From Eubacteriales bacterium (GTDB lineage: Bacteria > Bacillota_A > Clostridia > Christensenellales > Aristaeellaceae), in the NCBI GenBank assembly GCA_029974035.1, contig JARKQG010000082.1, positions 1 to 13,100 of the forward strand: a DNA stretch of 13,100 nucleotides, written 5' to 3'. Under the pieces are notes generated by a model. The model worked only from the letters and a program-made list of their open reading frames with translations. It did not search any database and had not been told where the DNA came from. The translations under genes and the position numbers were made by a program. Within the stretch, counting starts at the first letter, position 1. Every line of letters begins with the position of its first letter. This document shows, in pieces, positions 7,691 through 13,100 of the stretch.

Positions 7691-7722
7691 GCGGCCTTCG
7701 CGTAACGTGGGCCGCTTATACT
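7691..7722 (+). promoter_or_regulatory. Candidate promoter with inverted repeat, upstream of the small gene
   Basis: TATACT at 7717-7722 is a good -10, placing a start near 7729 and a purine-rich ~44-base leader before the ATG at 7773. There is no recognisable -35 at the right distance. Instead an inverted repeat, GCGGCC at 7691-7696 and GGCCGC at 7710-7715, occupies that position and ends one base before the -10. It may be a regulator site. I see no convincing terminator after cobC in 7658-7690, so read-through from the cob run is also possible. Confidence 0.4.
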
Positions 7723-7772
7723 GATATCGTCGGAAAGAGAGAAAGAAAAGACCCAAAGAGGAGGTGTCGAAC

Positions 7773-8018
7773 ATGATGCTGTACAATATCTCGAAGCCCG
7801 AGAAGCTGTTTGACCGGCTGGATAAAATGAACGGCCACGTCGAAATGGTGATGCCCGACGGCAAGTCCATTGACTGGAAGGAAGAGGGCTCGACCGTCAA
7901 GTCCCTGTGGACCGCGGTGCCCAAGGCGCCGGTGGACCACGTCGAGCTCAGGCTCGATAACCGCGAGGACACGCGCGACATGCTGGATTTTCTGATCCGC
8001 GGTAACTGCTGCGCCTGA
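7773..8018 (+). CDS. Small uncharacterised protein (81 aa)
   Basis: An 81-residue acidic soluble protein beginning MMLYNISKPEKLFDRLDKMN and ending FLIRGNCCA. AGGAGGTG at 7759-7766 sits 6 bases before the ATG at 7773; an in-frame GTG at 7764 overlaps that ribosome site and is unlikely to be used. There is no signal peptide or membrane segment. Its layout (a short N-terminal helix, a strand-rich middle with HVEMVMPDGKSIDW, and a final helix DTRDMLDFLI) resembles a group of ~80-residue proteins of unknown function that I recall from Clostridia, but this is recollection, not a search result. The C-terminal Cys-Cys pair is notable. It has its own candidate promoter and a strong downstream terminator, so it is probably a single-gene transcript. 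Confidence 0.8.
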   Translation: MMLYNISKPEKLFDRLDKMNGHVEMVMPDGKSIDWKEEGSTVKSLWTAVPKAPVDHVELRLDNREDTRDMLDFLIRGNCCA

Positions 8019-8026
8019 CCCCGCTC

Positions 8027-8101
8027 CGCGCCTTCGGCGCGACCGACGAAACACCCGGCGGGCGGACCCGCCGCCGGGGCGGACCAAACCCACCGCCCCG
8101 G
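8027..8101 (+). repeat. Nested inverted repeats after the small gene
   Basis: Three GC-rich inverted repeats follow the stop of the small gene. The first is CGCGCC/GGCGCG (8027-8032 with 8036-8041, 3-base loop). The second is CCCGGCGG/CCGCCGGG (8054-8061 with 8071-8078). The third is CCGGGGCGG/CCGCCCCGG (8074-8082 with 8093-8101, 10-base loop). The second and third share bases 8074-8078, so they cannot form together in one RNA. They lie just before the hairpin terminator, within the 3' end of the small-gene transcript and beyond the stop of the convergent dipeptidase gene. Confidence 0.7.
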
Positions 8102-8111
8102 ATAAACAAAC

Positions 8112-8146
8112 CAGCGGCCCGAAAAAACGGGCCGCTGAAAATTTTT
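8112..8146. terminator. Hairpin terminator between convergent genes, probably bidirectional
   Basis: A perfect 10-bp stem (CAGCGGCCCG at 8112-8121 with CGGGCCGCTG at 8128-8137) has an AAAAAA loop and is followed on the plus strand by AAAATTTTT (8138-8146). On the minus strand the stem is followed by GGTTTGTTTATCC, a weaker T-rich tail. It lies between the plus-strand small gene (stop 8018) and the minus-strand dipeptidase gene (stop at 8153), so it can serve both. Confidence 0.8.
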
Positions 8147-8152
8147 GGCGCG

Positions 8153-9067
8153 TCAGGCCGGCTTCTGGGCCGACCGCAGCACGCGGTAGAAGTTGCGCCC
8201 CGCGATGTTTGCCACCTGATCGCCGGTGTAGCCCATCTTCTCCAGCCGTTCGAGAACCCCCGGAAAGCCCGACGGATCGCCCAGGCCCTCGGGCCAGCGA
8301 TCGATGCCGTCAAAATCGGAGCCGAACCCCACGCACGCCTCGCCGCCCAGTTCGCACAGGCCGTCGATGTGGCGGACCACGTCGTCCACGGTGGCCTCGC
8401 GGCCGTCGGCCAGAAAGCCGGAGTAGAAGTTGACGCCGACAAAGCCGCCTCCCGCGAAGATGGTCCGCGCCTGCTGGGGCCGCAGGTTGCGGAACGATCC
8501 GCACAGGCTGCGCAGGTTGGAATGGCTGGCCACCACCGGCAGCAGGGAATGCTCCGCCACATCGTAGAACCCGGCCTCGTTCAGGTGGGATACGTCCGCC
8601 AGAATGCCCAGGCCGCCCATCGCCCGCAGAAGCTCAAGCCCCGTGCGCTTGAGCCCGAGGCCGCAATCGTCCATGGCGGGATACCCCAGCTCGTTTTCAT
8701 GGTTCCAGGTCAGCGCGATCAGCCGGACGCCCGCGGCGGCGAATTCGGCCAGCCGTTCCGCGCTGCCCTCCAGCACCTCGCCGCCCTCGATGGACAGGAT
8801 GCCGTGGGGCGACGCGGGCGGCGCCTCCGGCAGCGGTCCGTCAATCAGCGGCACGCCCAGGTCCTTCACATGCGCGAGCATCCGGCGCGCGTTTTCATAG
8901 GGCCGTCCGCCGGGCCCGCCGGTTCCCGCAAAGAGCGCGAAGGTCTGAAGCCCCACGCCGCCGGCGCGAAGGGTGTCGGGGCGCACGGCGCAGGCGCCGG
9001 GCGCGGTCCCGCAAAGCGCGATGGAATACAGCGTGTCCGCGTGGGCGTCGGCGACAAAAAAACCCAT
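8153..9067 (-). CDS. Dipeptidase, peptidase family M19 (membrane/renal dipeptidase type)
   Basis: A 304-residue zinc dipeptidase of the M19 family, which hydrolyses dipeptides and in bacteria often accepts L,D- or D,D-dipeptides. The binuclear metal site can be read: His9 and Asp11 in DAHADTL, bridging Glu94 in SIEGGE, His161 in DVSHLN, His182 in ASHSNLR, and Asp251/Asp253 in GSDFDG. No signal peptide is seen, so it should be cytoplasmic. The ATG at 9065-9067 has GGAGGAGA a few bases upstream. It lies 28 bases after the flavodiiron protein gene on the same strand and is probably cotranscribed with it, although no functional link is obvious. Confidence 0.92.
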   Translation of the reverse strand: MGFFVADAHADTLYSIALCGTAPGACAVRPDTLRAGGVGLQTFALFAGTGGPGGRPYENARRMLAHVKDLGVPLIDGPLPEAPPASPHGILSIEGGEVLEGSAERLAEFAAAGVRLIALTWNHENELGYPAMDDCGLGLKRTGLELLRAMGGLGILADVSHLNEAGFYDVAEHSLLPVVASHSNLRSLCGSFRNLRPQQARTIFAGGGFVGVNFYSGFLADGREATVDDVVRHIDGLCELGGEACVGFGSDFDGIDRWPEGLGDPSGFPGVLERLEKMGYTGDQVANIAGRNFYRVLRSAQKPA

Positions 9068-9095
9068 GGTGTCTCCTCCAATCCGGGCGATGGCC

Positions 9096-10304
9096 TCAGC
9101 CCTCCAGCACGGAGCGGCCCAGCTTTTCGGCCAGCGCCGCGAGTTCCCCTTCCTGACAGGGCTTCAGCGCGGAGCGCAGCACCAGCGTCGGCGCGACCAG
9201 CTCCATGCCCTTCATTTCGCCGATCATCTTTTCCATGATCGCGGGGGCGGCGGGGGCCCAGGAGCCGTTGCCGATCAGCGCCACCCGCCGGTTTTTGAGG
9301 TTCAGCGCCGCCATATCCCGAAGGAGCGACTCCATGCCAAAGTACAGCCCCATGTTGTAGGTGGGCGACGCCAGCACAAGGTGGCTGTATTTGAAGATGT
9401 CCGCGATGATGTAGGAAACGTGGGCCTTGGACACGTCGTGCACGCGGATATCGGCCACGCCCATCTTCGCCAGGCGGTCCGCCACCTTCAGCGCCGCGTT
9501 CTCGGTGTTGCCGTACATGGAGGCGTAGGCCACCGCCACGCCCTTTTTCTCCGGTTCGTAGCGGCTCCACAGCCCGTACTTGTCGATGATGTAGTCCAGG
9601 TTCTCGCGCCACAGCGGCCCGTGCAGCGGAAAGATCTTTTCCGTCTCCACGCAGCAGGTCTTTGCCAGCGCCGCCTGCACCTGGGGGCCGTACTTGCCCA
9701 CGATGTTGGCGTAGTAGCGGCGCGCTTCGTCCAAAAACAGGTTGTCAAAGTCCGTCTCATCGGCGAACAGGTTGCCGCTCAGCGCCCCAAAGGTGCCGAA
9801 GGCGTCCGCCGAAAACAGGATCTTCTCCTTCTCCTCATAGGTGAACATCACCTCCGGCCAGTGCACCATCGGCGCCATGAAAAAGCGCAGCCGGTGCGCG
9901 CCCAGATCCAGCCGGTCGGCCTCGCAGACCGTCAATGTGCGGCCCTCGATGTCAAAGTCGTAGAACTGGCGGATCAGCTGAAACGTCTTGGGGTTGCCGA
10001 CGATCTTCATCGCCGGGTAGCGCCGGCACAGCTCCTGGATGTTGGCGCAGTGGTCCGGCTCCATGTGGTTGACCACCAGGTAGTCCACCGCGCGGCCGTC
10101 CAGCACGTGGTCCAGGTTTTCAAAAAACTGCCGCGTGATGGCGGAGTCCACCGAGTCGATCAGGGCCACCTTTTCGTCCAGAATAACGTAGGAATTGTAC
10201 GAAACGCCGTCCCGCAGCGGGAACATGTTCTCAAACAGCGCGATTCGCCGGTCATTGCCGCCGATCCAGAATACGCCGGGCGCGGCTTCTCTCGTCAGGT
10301 GCAT
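9096..10304 (-). CDS. FprA-type flavodiiron protein (O2/NO reductase)
   Basis: A 402-residue class A flavodiiron protein that reduces O2 to water, or NO to N2O, in anaerobes using electrons from rubredoxin or similar carriers. The N-terminal metallo-beta-lactamase-like domain holds all diiron ligands: His80, Glu82, Asp84 and His85 in NHMEPDH, His148 in VHWPE, Asp167 in SADAFG and His228 in PLHGPLW. The flavodoxin domain starts near residue 255, with the FMN phosphate loop ASMYGNT at ~261-267 and SPTYNMG further on. There is no C-terminal rubredoxin or flavin reductase extension, so a separate electron donor is needed; none is in the window. The ATG at 10302-10304 is preceded by AGGAAGGG. A clear promoter lies about 85 bases upstream. 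Confidence 0.95.
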   Translation of the reverse strand: MHLTREAAPGVFWIGGNDRRIALFENMFPLRDGVSYNSYVILDEKVALIDSVDSAITRQFFENLDHVLDGRAVDYLVVNHMEPDHCANIQELCRRYPAMKIVGNPKTFQLIRQFYDFDIEGRTLTVCEADRLDLGAHRLRFFMAPMVHWPEVMFTYEEKEKILFSADAFGTFGALSGNLFADETDFDNLFLDEARRYYANIVGKYGPQVQAALAKTCCVETEKIFPLHGPLWRENLDYIIDKYGLWSRYEPEKKGVAVAYASMYGNTENAALKVADRLAKMGVADIRVHDVSKAHVSYIIADIFKYSHLVLASPTYNMGLYFGMESLLRDMAALNLKNRRVALIGNGSWAPAAPAIMEKMIGEMKGMELVAPTLVLRSALKPCQEGELAALAEKLGRSVLEG

Positions 10305-10388
10305 GGTAATCCCTTCCTCGCAAAGATCCGTCCGCAGGCCGCGCGTCCCGGCCGCGGATTCGTCGTTAGTCTACTCTAACAATCAAAT

Positions 10389-10417
10389 ATTATACCACAT
10401 TTCCAAGTGGGAAACAA
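10389..10417 (-). promoter_or_regulatory. Sigma-A promoter of the flavodiiron protein gene
   Basis: On the minus strand TTGTTT (10412-10417) and a perfect TATAAT (10389-10394) are separated by 17 bases. The predicted start is near 10382, giving a ~78-base leader before the ATG at 10304. It probably drives both the flavodiiron protein and the dipeptidase. Confidence 0.75.
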
Positions 10418-10536
10418 GGCGGGGCCCGTAATGGGCGCGGCAATTTTTGCGCGGGAAAACCGCGCCGGACGGGCGGAAACGCGCGGGCTGTACCCTGCCT
10501 TCATGGATATGCCAATGCATTCTTCGCGTAAACAGA
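10418..10536. other. Gap between divergent promoters, with a short hairpin
   Basis: This is the central part of the 361-base gap 10305-10665. It contains a perfect short hairpin, GCGCGG/CCGCGC with a GAAAA loop (10449-10465), nested in a wider repeat, GGCGCGG at 10434-10440 and CCGCGCC at 10460-10466. Neither strand has a T-tract directly after the stem, so I do not call it a terminator. No gene is supported here: the frame open from 10447 into rfbF lies upstream of, and across, the rfbF promoter. Confidence 0.5.
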
Positions 10537-10565
10537 TTGACACAAAATGCAAATCGTTATAGAAT
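10537..10565 (+). promoter_or_regulatory. Sigma-A promoter of the rfb cluster
   Basis: A perfect TTGACA at 10537-10542 is followed after 17 bases by TAGAAT at 10560-10565. Transcription would start near 10572, leaving a leader of about 94 bases before the rfbF start at 10666. I see no strong hairpin in that leader. The start of the surface-polysaccharide cluster is therefore within the window. Confidence 0.75.
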
Positions 10566-10665
10566 GGCAATGGCTATGCCGGCGAAGCGGCGCGGGAAAC
10601 GGCCGCCCTTCGTACGCTCCGGAGAACCACAAATATTACGTGCGAAGGCAATGAGGCGATACGAC

Positions 10666-11439
10666 GTGAAAGTAGTGATACTGGCGGGCGGGTTCGGAAC
10701 GCGGATTTCGGAAGAGAGCATGTTTAAGCCCAAACCCATGGTGGAGATCGGCGAAAAGCCGATCCTTTGGCATATCATCAAGCACTACTCGCGGTATGGA
10801 TTCAACGATTTCATCATCTGCTGCGGGTACAAGGCGTACATCATCAAACAGTATTTTATGGACTATTACGTGCACAACTGCGATGTGACGTTTGACTTCG
10901 GCCACGACAACGCGATGACCGTGCACAAAAACTACGCGGAGCCGTGGCGGGTGACGCTGGTGGACACGGGGCTCAACACGATGACGGGGGGCCGGATCAA
11001 GCGGATCGCGGAATACCTGGGCAAGGATGAAACGTTCATGCTCACCTACGGGGACGCGGTGAGCAATCTGGACATCCGCGCGCTGGAGGCGTACCACCGG
11101 GAGCACGGCAAGCTGGCGACGCTCACAACGGTGAACGTGTCGCAGCGCTTCGGGGTGCTGGACATCGAATGGGACGGCCGGGTATCCGCGTTTCGCGAGA
11201 AGGCGGACTGCGACGGGCAGCGGATCAACGCGGGCTTCATGGTGCTGAACCGGAAGGTTCTGGACTACATCGAAGGGGATGCGACGGTGTTCGAGCAGGA
11301 GCCGCTGAGGCGCCTGGCGCAAGATGGGCAGCTGATGTCCTACTACCACGACGGGTTCTGGATGTGCATGGACACCCAGCGCGACAAAATGAAGCTGGAG
11401 GAAATATGGGCGAAGGGAAACGCACCGTGGATTCTATAA
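10666..11439 (+). CDS. rfbF: Glucose-1-phosphate cytidylyltransferase
   Basis: A 257-residue nucleotidyltransferase that makes CDP-glucose from CTP and glucose-1-phosphate, the first step toward CDP-linked deoxyhexoses. The N-terminal nucleotide loop is LAGGFGTR at residues 6-13, followed by KPKPMVEIG and KPILWHI. ICCGYKAYIIKQYF, EPWRVTLVDTG, MTGGRIKR, LTYGDAVS, FEQEPLRRLA and FWMCMDT are all typical of the family. I chose the GTG at 10666 (protein starts MKVVILAGG) because it gives the exact family length and alignment and has GAGG nine bases upstream. An in-frame ATG at 10651 would add five residues (MRRYD) but has a poorly spaced ribosome site; both are possible. It overlaps rfbG by 34 bases. 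Confidence 0.95.
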   Translation: MKVVILAGGFGTRISEESMFKPKPMVEIGEKPILWHIIKHYSRYGFNDFIICCGYKAYIIKQYFMDYYVHNCDVTFDFGHDNAMTVHKNYAEPWRVTLVDTGLNTMTGGRIKRIAEYLGKDETFMLTYGDAVSNLDIRALEAYHREHGKLATLTTVNVSQRFGVLDIEWDGRVSAFREKADCDGQRINAGFMVLNRKVLDYIEGDATVFEQEPLRRLAQDGQLMSYYHDGFWMCMDTQRDKMKLEEIWAKGNAPWIL

Positions 11440-12500
11440 ATCAGGCCCGCCTCCGGTCGTTTTATCGCGGCAGGCGGGTTTTCCTAACGGGGCACACGGG
11501 CTTCAAGGGCAGCTGGCTCGTGCGGATCCTGGCCGGCATGGGCGCGGAGGTCACGGGCTACGCGTTGGCCCCGTCCACAGAGCCGGCACTTTTTCATCTT
11601 GCGGATGTCGGGGCGGGTATACACAATAGCGTGATCGCGGATATCCGCGATTTTGACGCGCTGAGCGCGGTCTACGAGGCGGCGCGGCCGGAAATTGTCC
11701 TGCATCTCGCGGCGCAGCCGATCGTGCGGGAAGGCTACCGCGCGCCCCGGGAGACCTACGAAACCAACGTCATGGGCACGGTCAACCTTCTGGAGTGTGC
11801 GCGGCTCCACCCGGGCGCGCGCAGCATACTCAACGTGACCACGGACAAGGTCTACCGCAACAACGAATGGGCCTGGGGCTACCGGGAGAGCGAATACCTC
11901 GACGGGTACGATCCCTACTCCAACAGCAAGAGCTGTTCCGAACTGGTGACCCACAGCTACCGCCGCAGCTTTCTGGCGTCCGGCGGCGCCGCGGTGAGCA
12001 CCGCCCGGGCGGGGAACGTGATCGGCGGCGGCGACTTTTCCGCCGACCGGATTGTGCCGGACTGCGTGCGCGCGGTGCTTGCCGGTCGGCCGATCATCGT
12101 GCGCAACCCCCATTCCACAAGGCCCTACCAGCACGTGCTGGAGCCGCTGATGGCCTACCTGCTGATCGCGATGCGCCAGTGGGAGGACCCGGAGGCCGCG
12201 GGCGCCTACAACGTGGGCCCGGACGACGGCGACTGCGTCACCACGGGCGAATTGGTGGATGCGTTTTGCCGCGCCTGGGGCACGGGCGCCTCCTGGGAAA
12301 ACCGGGACGCGGGCGGCCCCCACGAGGCGGGCTTCCTGAAGCTGGACTGCTCGCTCCTGAAGGCGAAGCTGGGCTGGCGGCCGCGCTGGCACATCGAAGA
12401 GGCGCTTGTGCGCACCGTGGATTGGGCGCGCGCCTGGCAGGCGGGGGAACCCCTCGAACGCGTTATGGAAGAACAAATAAGGGACTACGAAGAAAGCTGA
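11406..12500 (+). CDS. rfbG: CDP-glucose 4,6-dehydratase
   Basis: A 364-residue extended short-chain dehydrogenase that converts CDP-glucose to CDP-4-dehydro-6-deoxyglucose with bound NAD. The Rossmann loop is GHTGFKG at residues 29-35. LAAQPIVREGY and NVMGTVNLLE follow. The catalytic Thr is in NVTTDKVY (~145) and the Tyr171-X3-Lys175 pair is in YDPYSNSKSCSE. RAGNVIGGGDF, NPHSTRPYQHVLEPL and the C-terminal LKLDCSLLKAKLGWRPRW are family features. The ATG at 11406 lies in the last codons of rfbF with GGAGG at 11397-11401. A GTG at 11427 with AAGGG upstream is an alternative start that would drop seven residues. The substrate call is strengthened by rfbF directly upstream. Confidence 0.95.
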   Translation: MGEGKRTVDSINQARLRSFYRGRRVFLTGHTGFKGSWLVRILAGMGAEVTGYALAPSTEPALFHLADVGAGIHNSVIADIRDFDALSAVYEAARPEIVLHLAAQPIVREGYRAPRETYETNVMGTVNLLECARLHPGARSILNVTTDKVYRNNEWAWGYRESEYLDGYDPYSNSKSCSELVTHSYRRSFLASGGAAVSTARAGNVIGGGDFSADRIVPDCVRAVLAGRPIIVRNPHSTRPYQHVLEPLMAYLLIAMRQWEDPEAAGAYNVGPDDGDCVTTGELVDAFCRAWGTGASWENRDAGGPHEAGFLKLDCSLLKAKLGWRPRWHIEEALVRTVDWARAWQAGEPLERVMEEQIRDYEES

Positions 12501-12505
12501 CATAG

Positions 12506-12619
12506 TCCGGGCGTGAATATTTCCACCTCGCGCGCGATACGGGGTTCACTCCGTCGGTGTCTTTTGACGAGGGCCTACAAAGGACTGTGGATTGGGTTAA
12601 GGAGCGGATAGAACCGTGA
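12506..12619 (+). pseudogene. C-terminal remnant of a second NAD-dependent sugar epimerase/dehydratase
   Basis: The gap between rfbG and the glycosyltransferase has an open frame after a TAG at 12503-12505, ending with TGA at 12617-12619. Its last ~26 codons read DTGFTPSVSFDEGLQ then RTVDWVKERIEP. This matches the usual C-terminal end of extended short-chain epimerases (LGFxPxxSFEEGLxxTVxW), and rfbG itself carries RTVDWARAW at the same point. The frame has no plausible start codon and no Rossmann fold. Just upstream in another frame is ISTSRA (12519-12536), like the DTSRA/DxSKA element that normally comes just before this region, which suggests an indel as well as loss of the front of the gene. 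The TGA overlaps the next start as GTGA, so a full gene probably once stood here, translationally coupled to the glycosyltransferase. Confidence 0.7.
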
Positions 12620-13100
12620 AAAAGGTCAGCATTGTCATTCCCTGCTATAACGAAGAGGAAAATATCGTGCCCATCTGCGAGGCGGTGCTTGCGCAGCTGA
12701 AGCAGCTGCCTCAGTATGACCACGAAGTGCTCATCATCGATAATTGCTCCACCGACGGAACCAGGCCGCTGATTCGCGGGCTGTGCAAGCGCTACCGGAA
12801 GGTCAAGGCCATCTTCAACAGCAAAAACTTCGGCCAGTTCAATTCGCCCTATTACGCGATCTGCCAGACCAGCGGCGATTGCGTGATCCCGATCTGCGCG
12901 GACTTCCAGGACCCTGTGGAGATGATCCCCAGATTTCTCGAGGAGTGGGAGAACGGCTACCGGATTGTTTCCGCCATCAAAACCACCAGCAAGGAAAACA
13001 GGGTGCTCTACTTCCTGCGCTCCGTGTACTATAAGCTGATCAAGAAGATGTCGGCCGTGGAGCAGATCGAGCACTTCACCGGCTTCGGGCTGTACGACCG
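12616..13100 (+). CDS. Family 2 glycosyltransferase (partial, runs off window)
   Basis: The first 161 residues of a GT-A-fold glycosyltransferase resembling the polyprenyl-phosphate (DPM1/GtrB-like) group. The start MKKVSIVIPCYNEEENI is characteristic. DNCSTDGT follows at ~42-49, with the nucleotide-binding Asp, and ICADFQDPVEMIP at ~93-105 holds the acidic metal-binding residues (ADLQDPPE in relatives). HFTGFGLYDR at the edge matches the region after the acceptor loop. Membrane helices, if present, would lie beyond the window. The GTG start has AAGGAG at 12599-12604, eleven bases upstream and inside the epimerase remnant. Its context with rfbF/rfbG suggests work on a cell-surface glycan; the donor sugar cannot be told. 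Confidence 0.9.
   Translation, partial: MKKVSIVIPCYNEEENIVPICEAVLAQLKQLPQYDHEVLIIDNCSTDGTRPLIRGLCKRYRKVKAIFNSKNFGQFNSPYYAICQTSGDCVIPICADFQDPVEMIPRFLEEWENGYRIVSAIKTTSKENRVLYFLRSVYYKLIKKMSAVEQIEHFTGFGLYD

Noticed and set aside
8973..10379. A 468-codon plus-strand open frame opposite the flavodiiron gene.
   Set aside because: The minus strand encodes every diiron ligand and the FMN loop in one frame. The plus frame is a His/Val/Gln-rich shadow that also crosses the minus-strand promoter region.
10434..10466. The hairpin between the divergent promoters as a terminator.
   Set aside because: No run of T follows the stem directly on either strand; A-rich or GC-rich sequence follows instead, and no gene ends nearby.
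10447..10665. A 5' extension of rfbF by up to 73 codons.
   Set aside because: The extension runs through the TTGACA/TAGAAT promoter, would make the protein longer than the family's 257 residues, and reads as Arg-rich noise before the conserved MKVVILAGG start.
12539..12554. A small hairpin (ACGGGG/CTCCGT with a TTCA loop) as a terminator after rfbG.
   Set aside because: The stem has only six pairs including a G-T, lacks a proper T-tract, and lies inside the epimerase remnant that reads on into the next gene.
1..13100. CRISPR arrays, tRNA or rRNA genes, insertion sequences, prophage or toxin-antitoxin modules.
   Set aside because: None was recognised by eye on either strand; the only direct tandem repeat is the in-gene 15-base unit at 181-240.

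Overview
The window looks like a chromosomal segment of a high-GC anaerobic clostridial (Bacillota) bacterium. The signs are strong AGGAGG-type ribosome binding sites, sigma-A-like promoters in short AT-rich gaps, an AddB-type rather than RecB/RecC-type recombination nuclease, a flavodiiron protein typical of anaerobes, and an anaerobe-style cobalamin assembly cluster. The genus cannot be fixed from the sequence alone. No tRNA, rRNA, CRISPR array, insertion sequence or phage gene was seen.

Layout. (1) 1-992, minus: an uncharacterised protein with a Pro-rich repeat linker, cut off by the window edge. (2) 993-1151: a divergent promoter region. (3) 1152-7657, plus: a tightly packed six-gene run, addB-cobT-cobU-cobS-(second, degenerate cobU)-cobC. 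addB and cobT are 3 bases apart and every later junction is a 4-base stop/start overlap. The five cob genes cover the nucleotide-loop assembly end of cobalamin synthesis: activation of the lower ligand base, activation of cobinamide, joining and dephosphorylation. (4) 7773-8018, plus: an 81-aa protein of unknown function with its own candidate promoter, followed by nested inverted repeats and a strong hairpin terminator. (5) 8153-10304, minus: an M19 dipeptidase and, upstream of it, an FprA-type flavodiiron protein, with a clear promoter at 10389-10417. (6) 10666-13100, plus: a surface-polysaccharide cluster of glucose-1-phosphate cytidylyltransferase (rfbF), CDP-glucose 4,6-dehydratase (rfbG), a remnant of a second sugar epimerase/dehydratase, and a family 2 glycosyltransferase that runs off the window.

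How the genes fit together. CobT, CobU, CobS and CobC would complete or salvage a cobamide from cobinamide. They appear to be driven by the addB promoter rather than by a cobalamin riboswitch. RfbF and RfbG convert glucose-1-phosphate to CDP-4-dehydro-6-deoxyglucose, the precursor of CDP-linked deoxy sugars, which the downstream glycosyltransferase or others could place on a surface glycan.

Most of the window is conventional. The points most worth a second look are the epimerase tail between rfbG and the glycosyltransferase, the pair of CobU homologues whose motif losses are complementary, the AddB that lacks a P-loop and has no adjacent addA, and the nested hairpins after the small gene. No wholly new multi-gene system could be supported.
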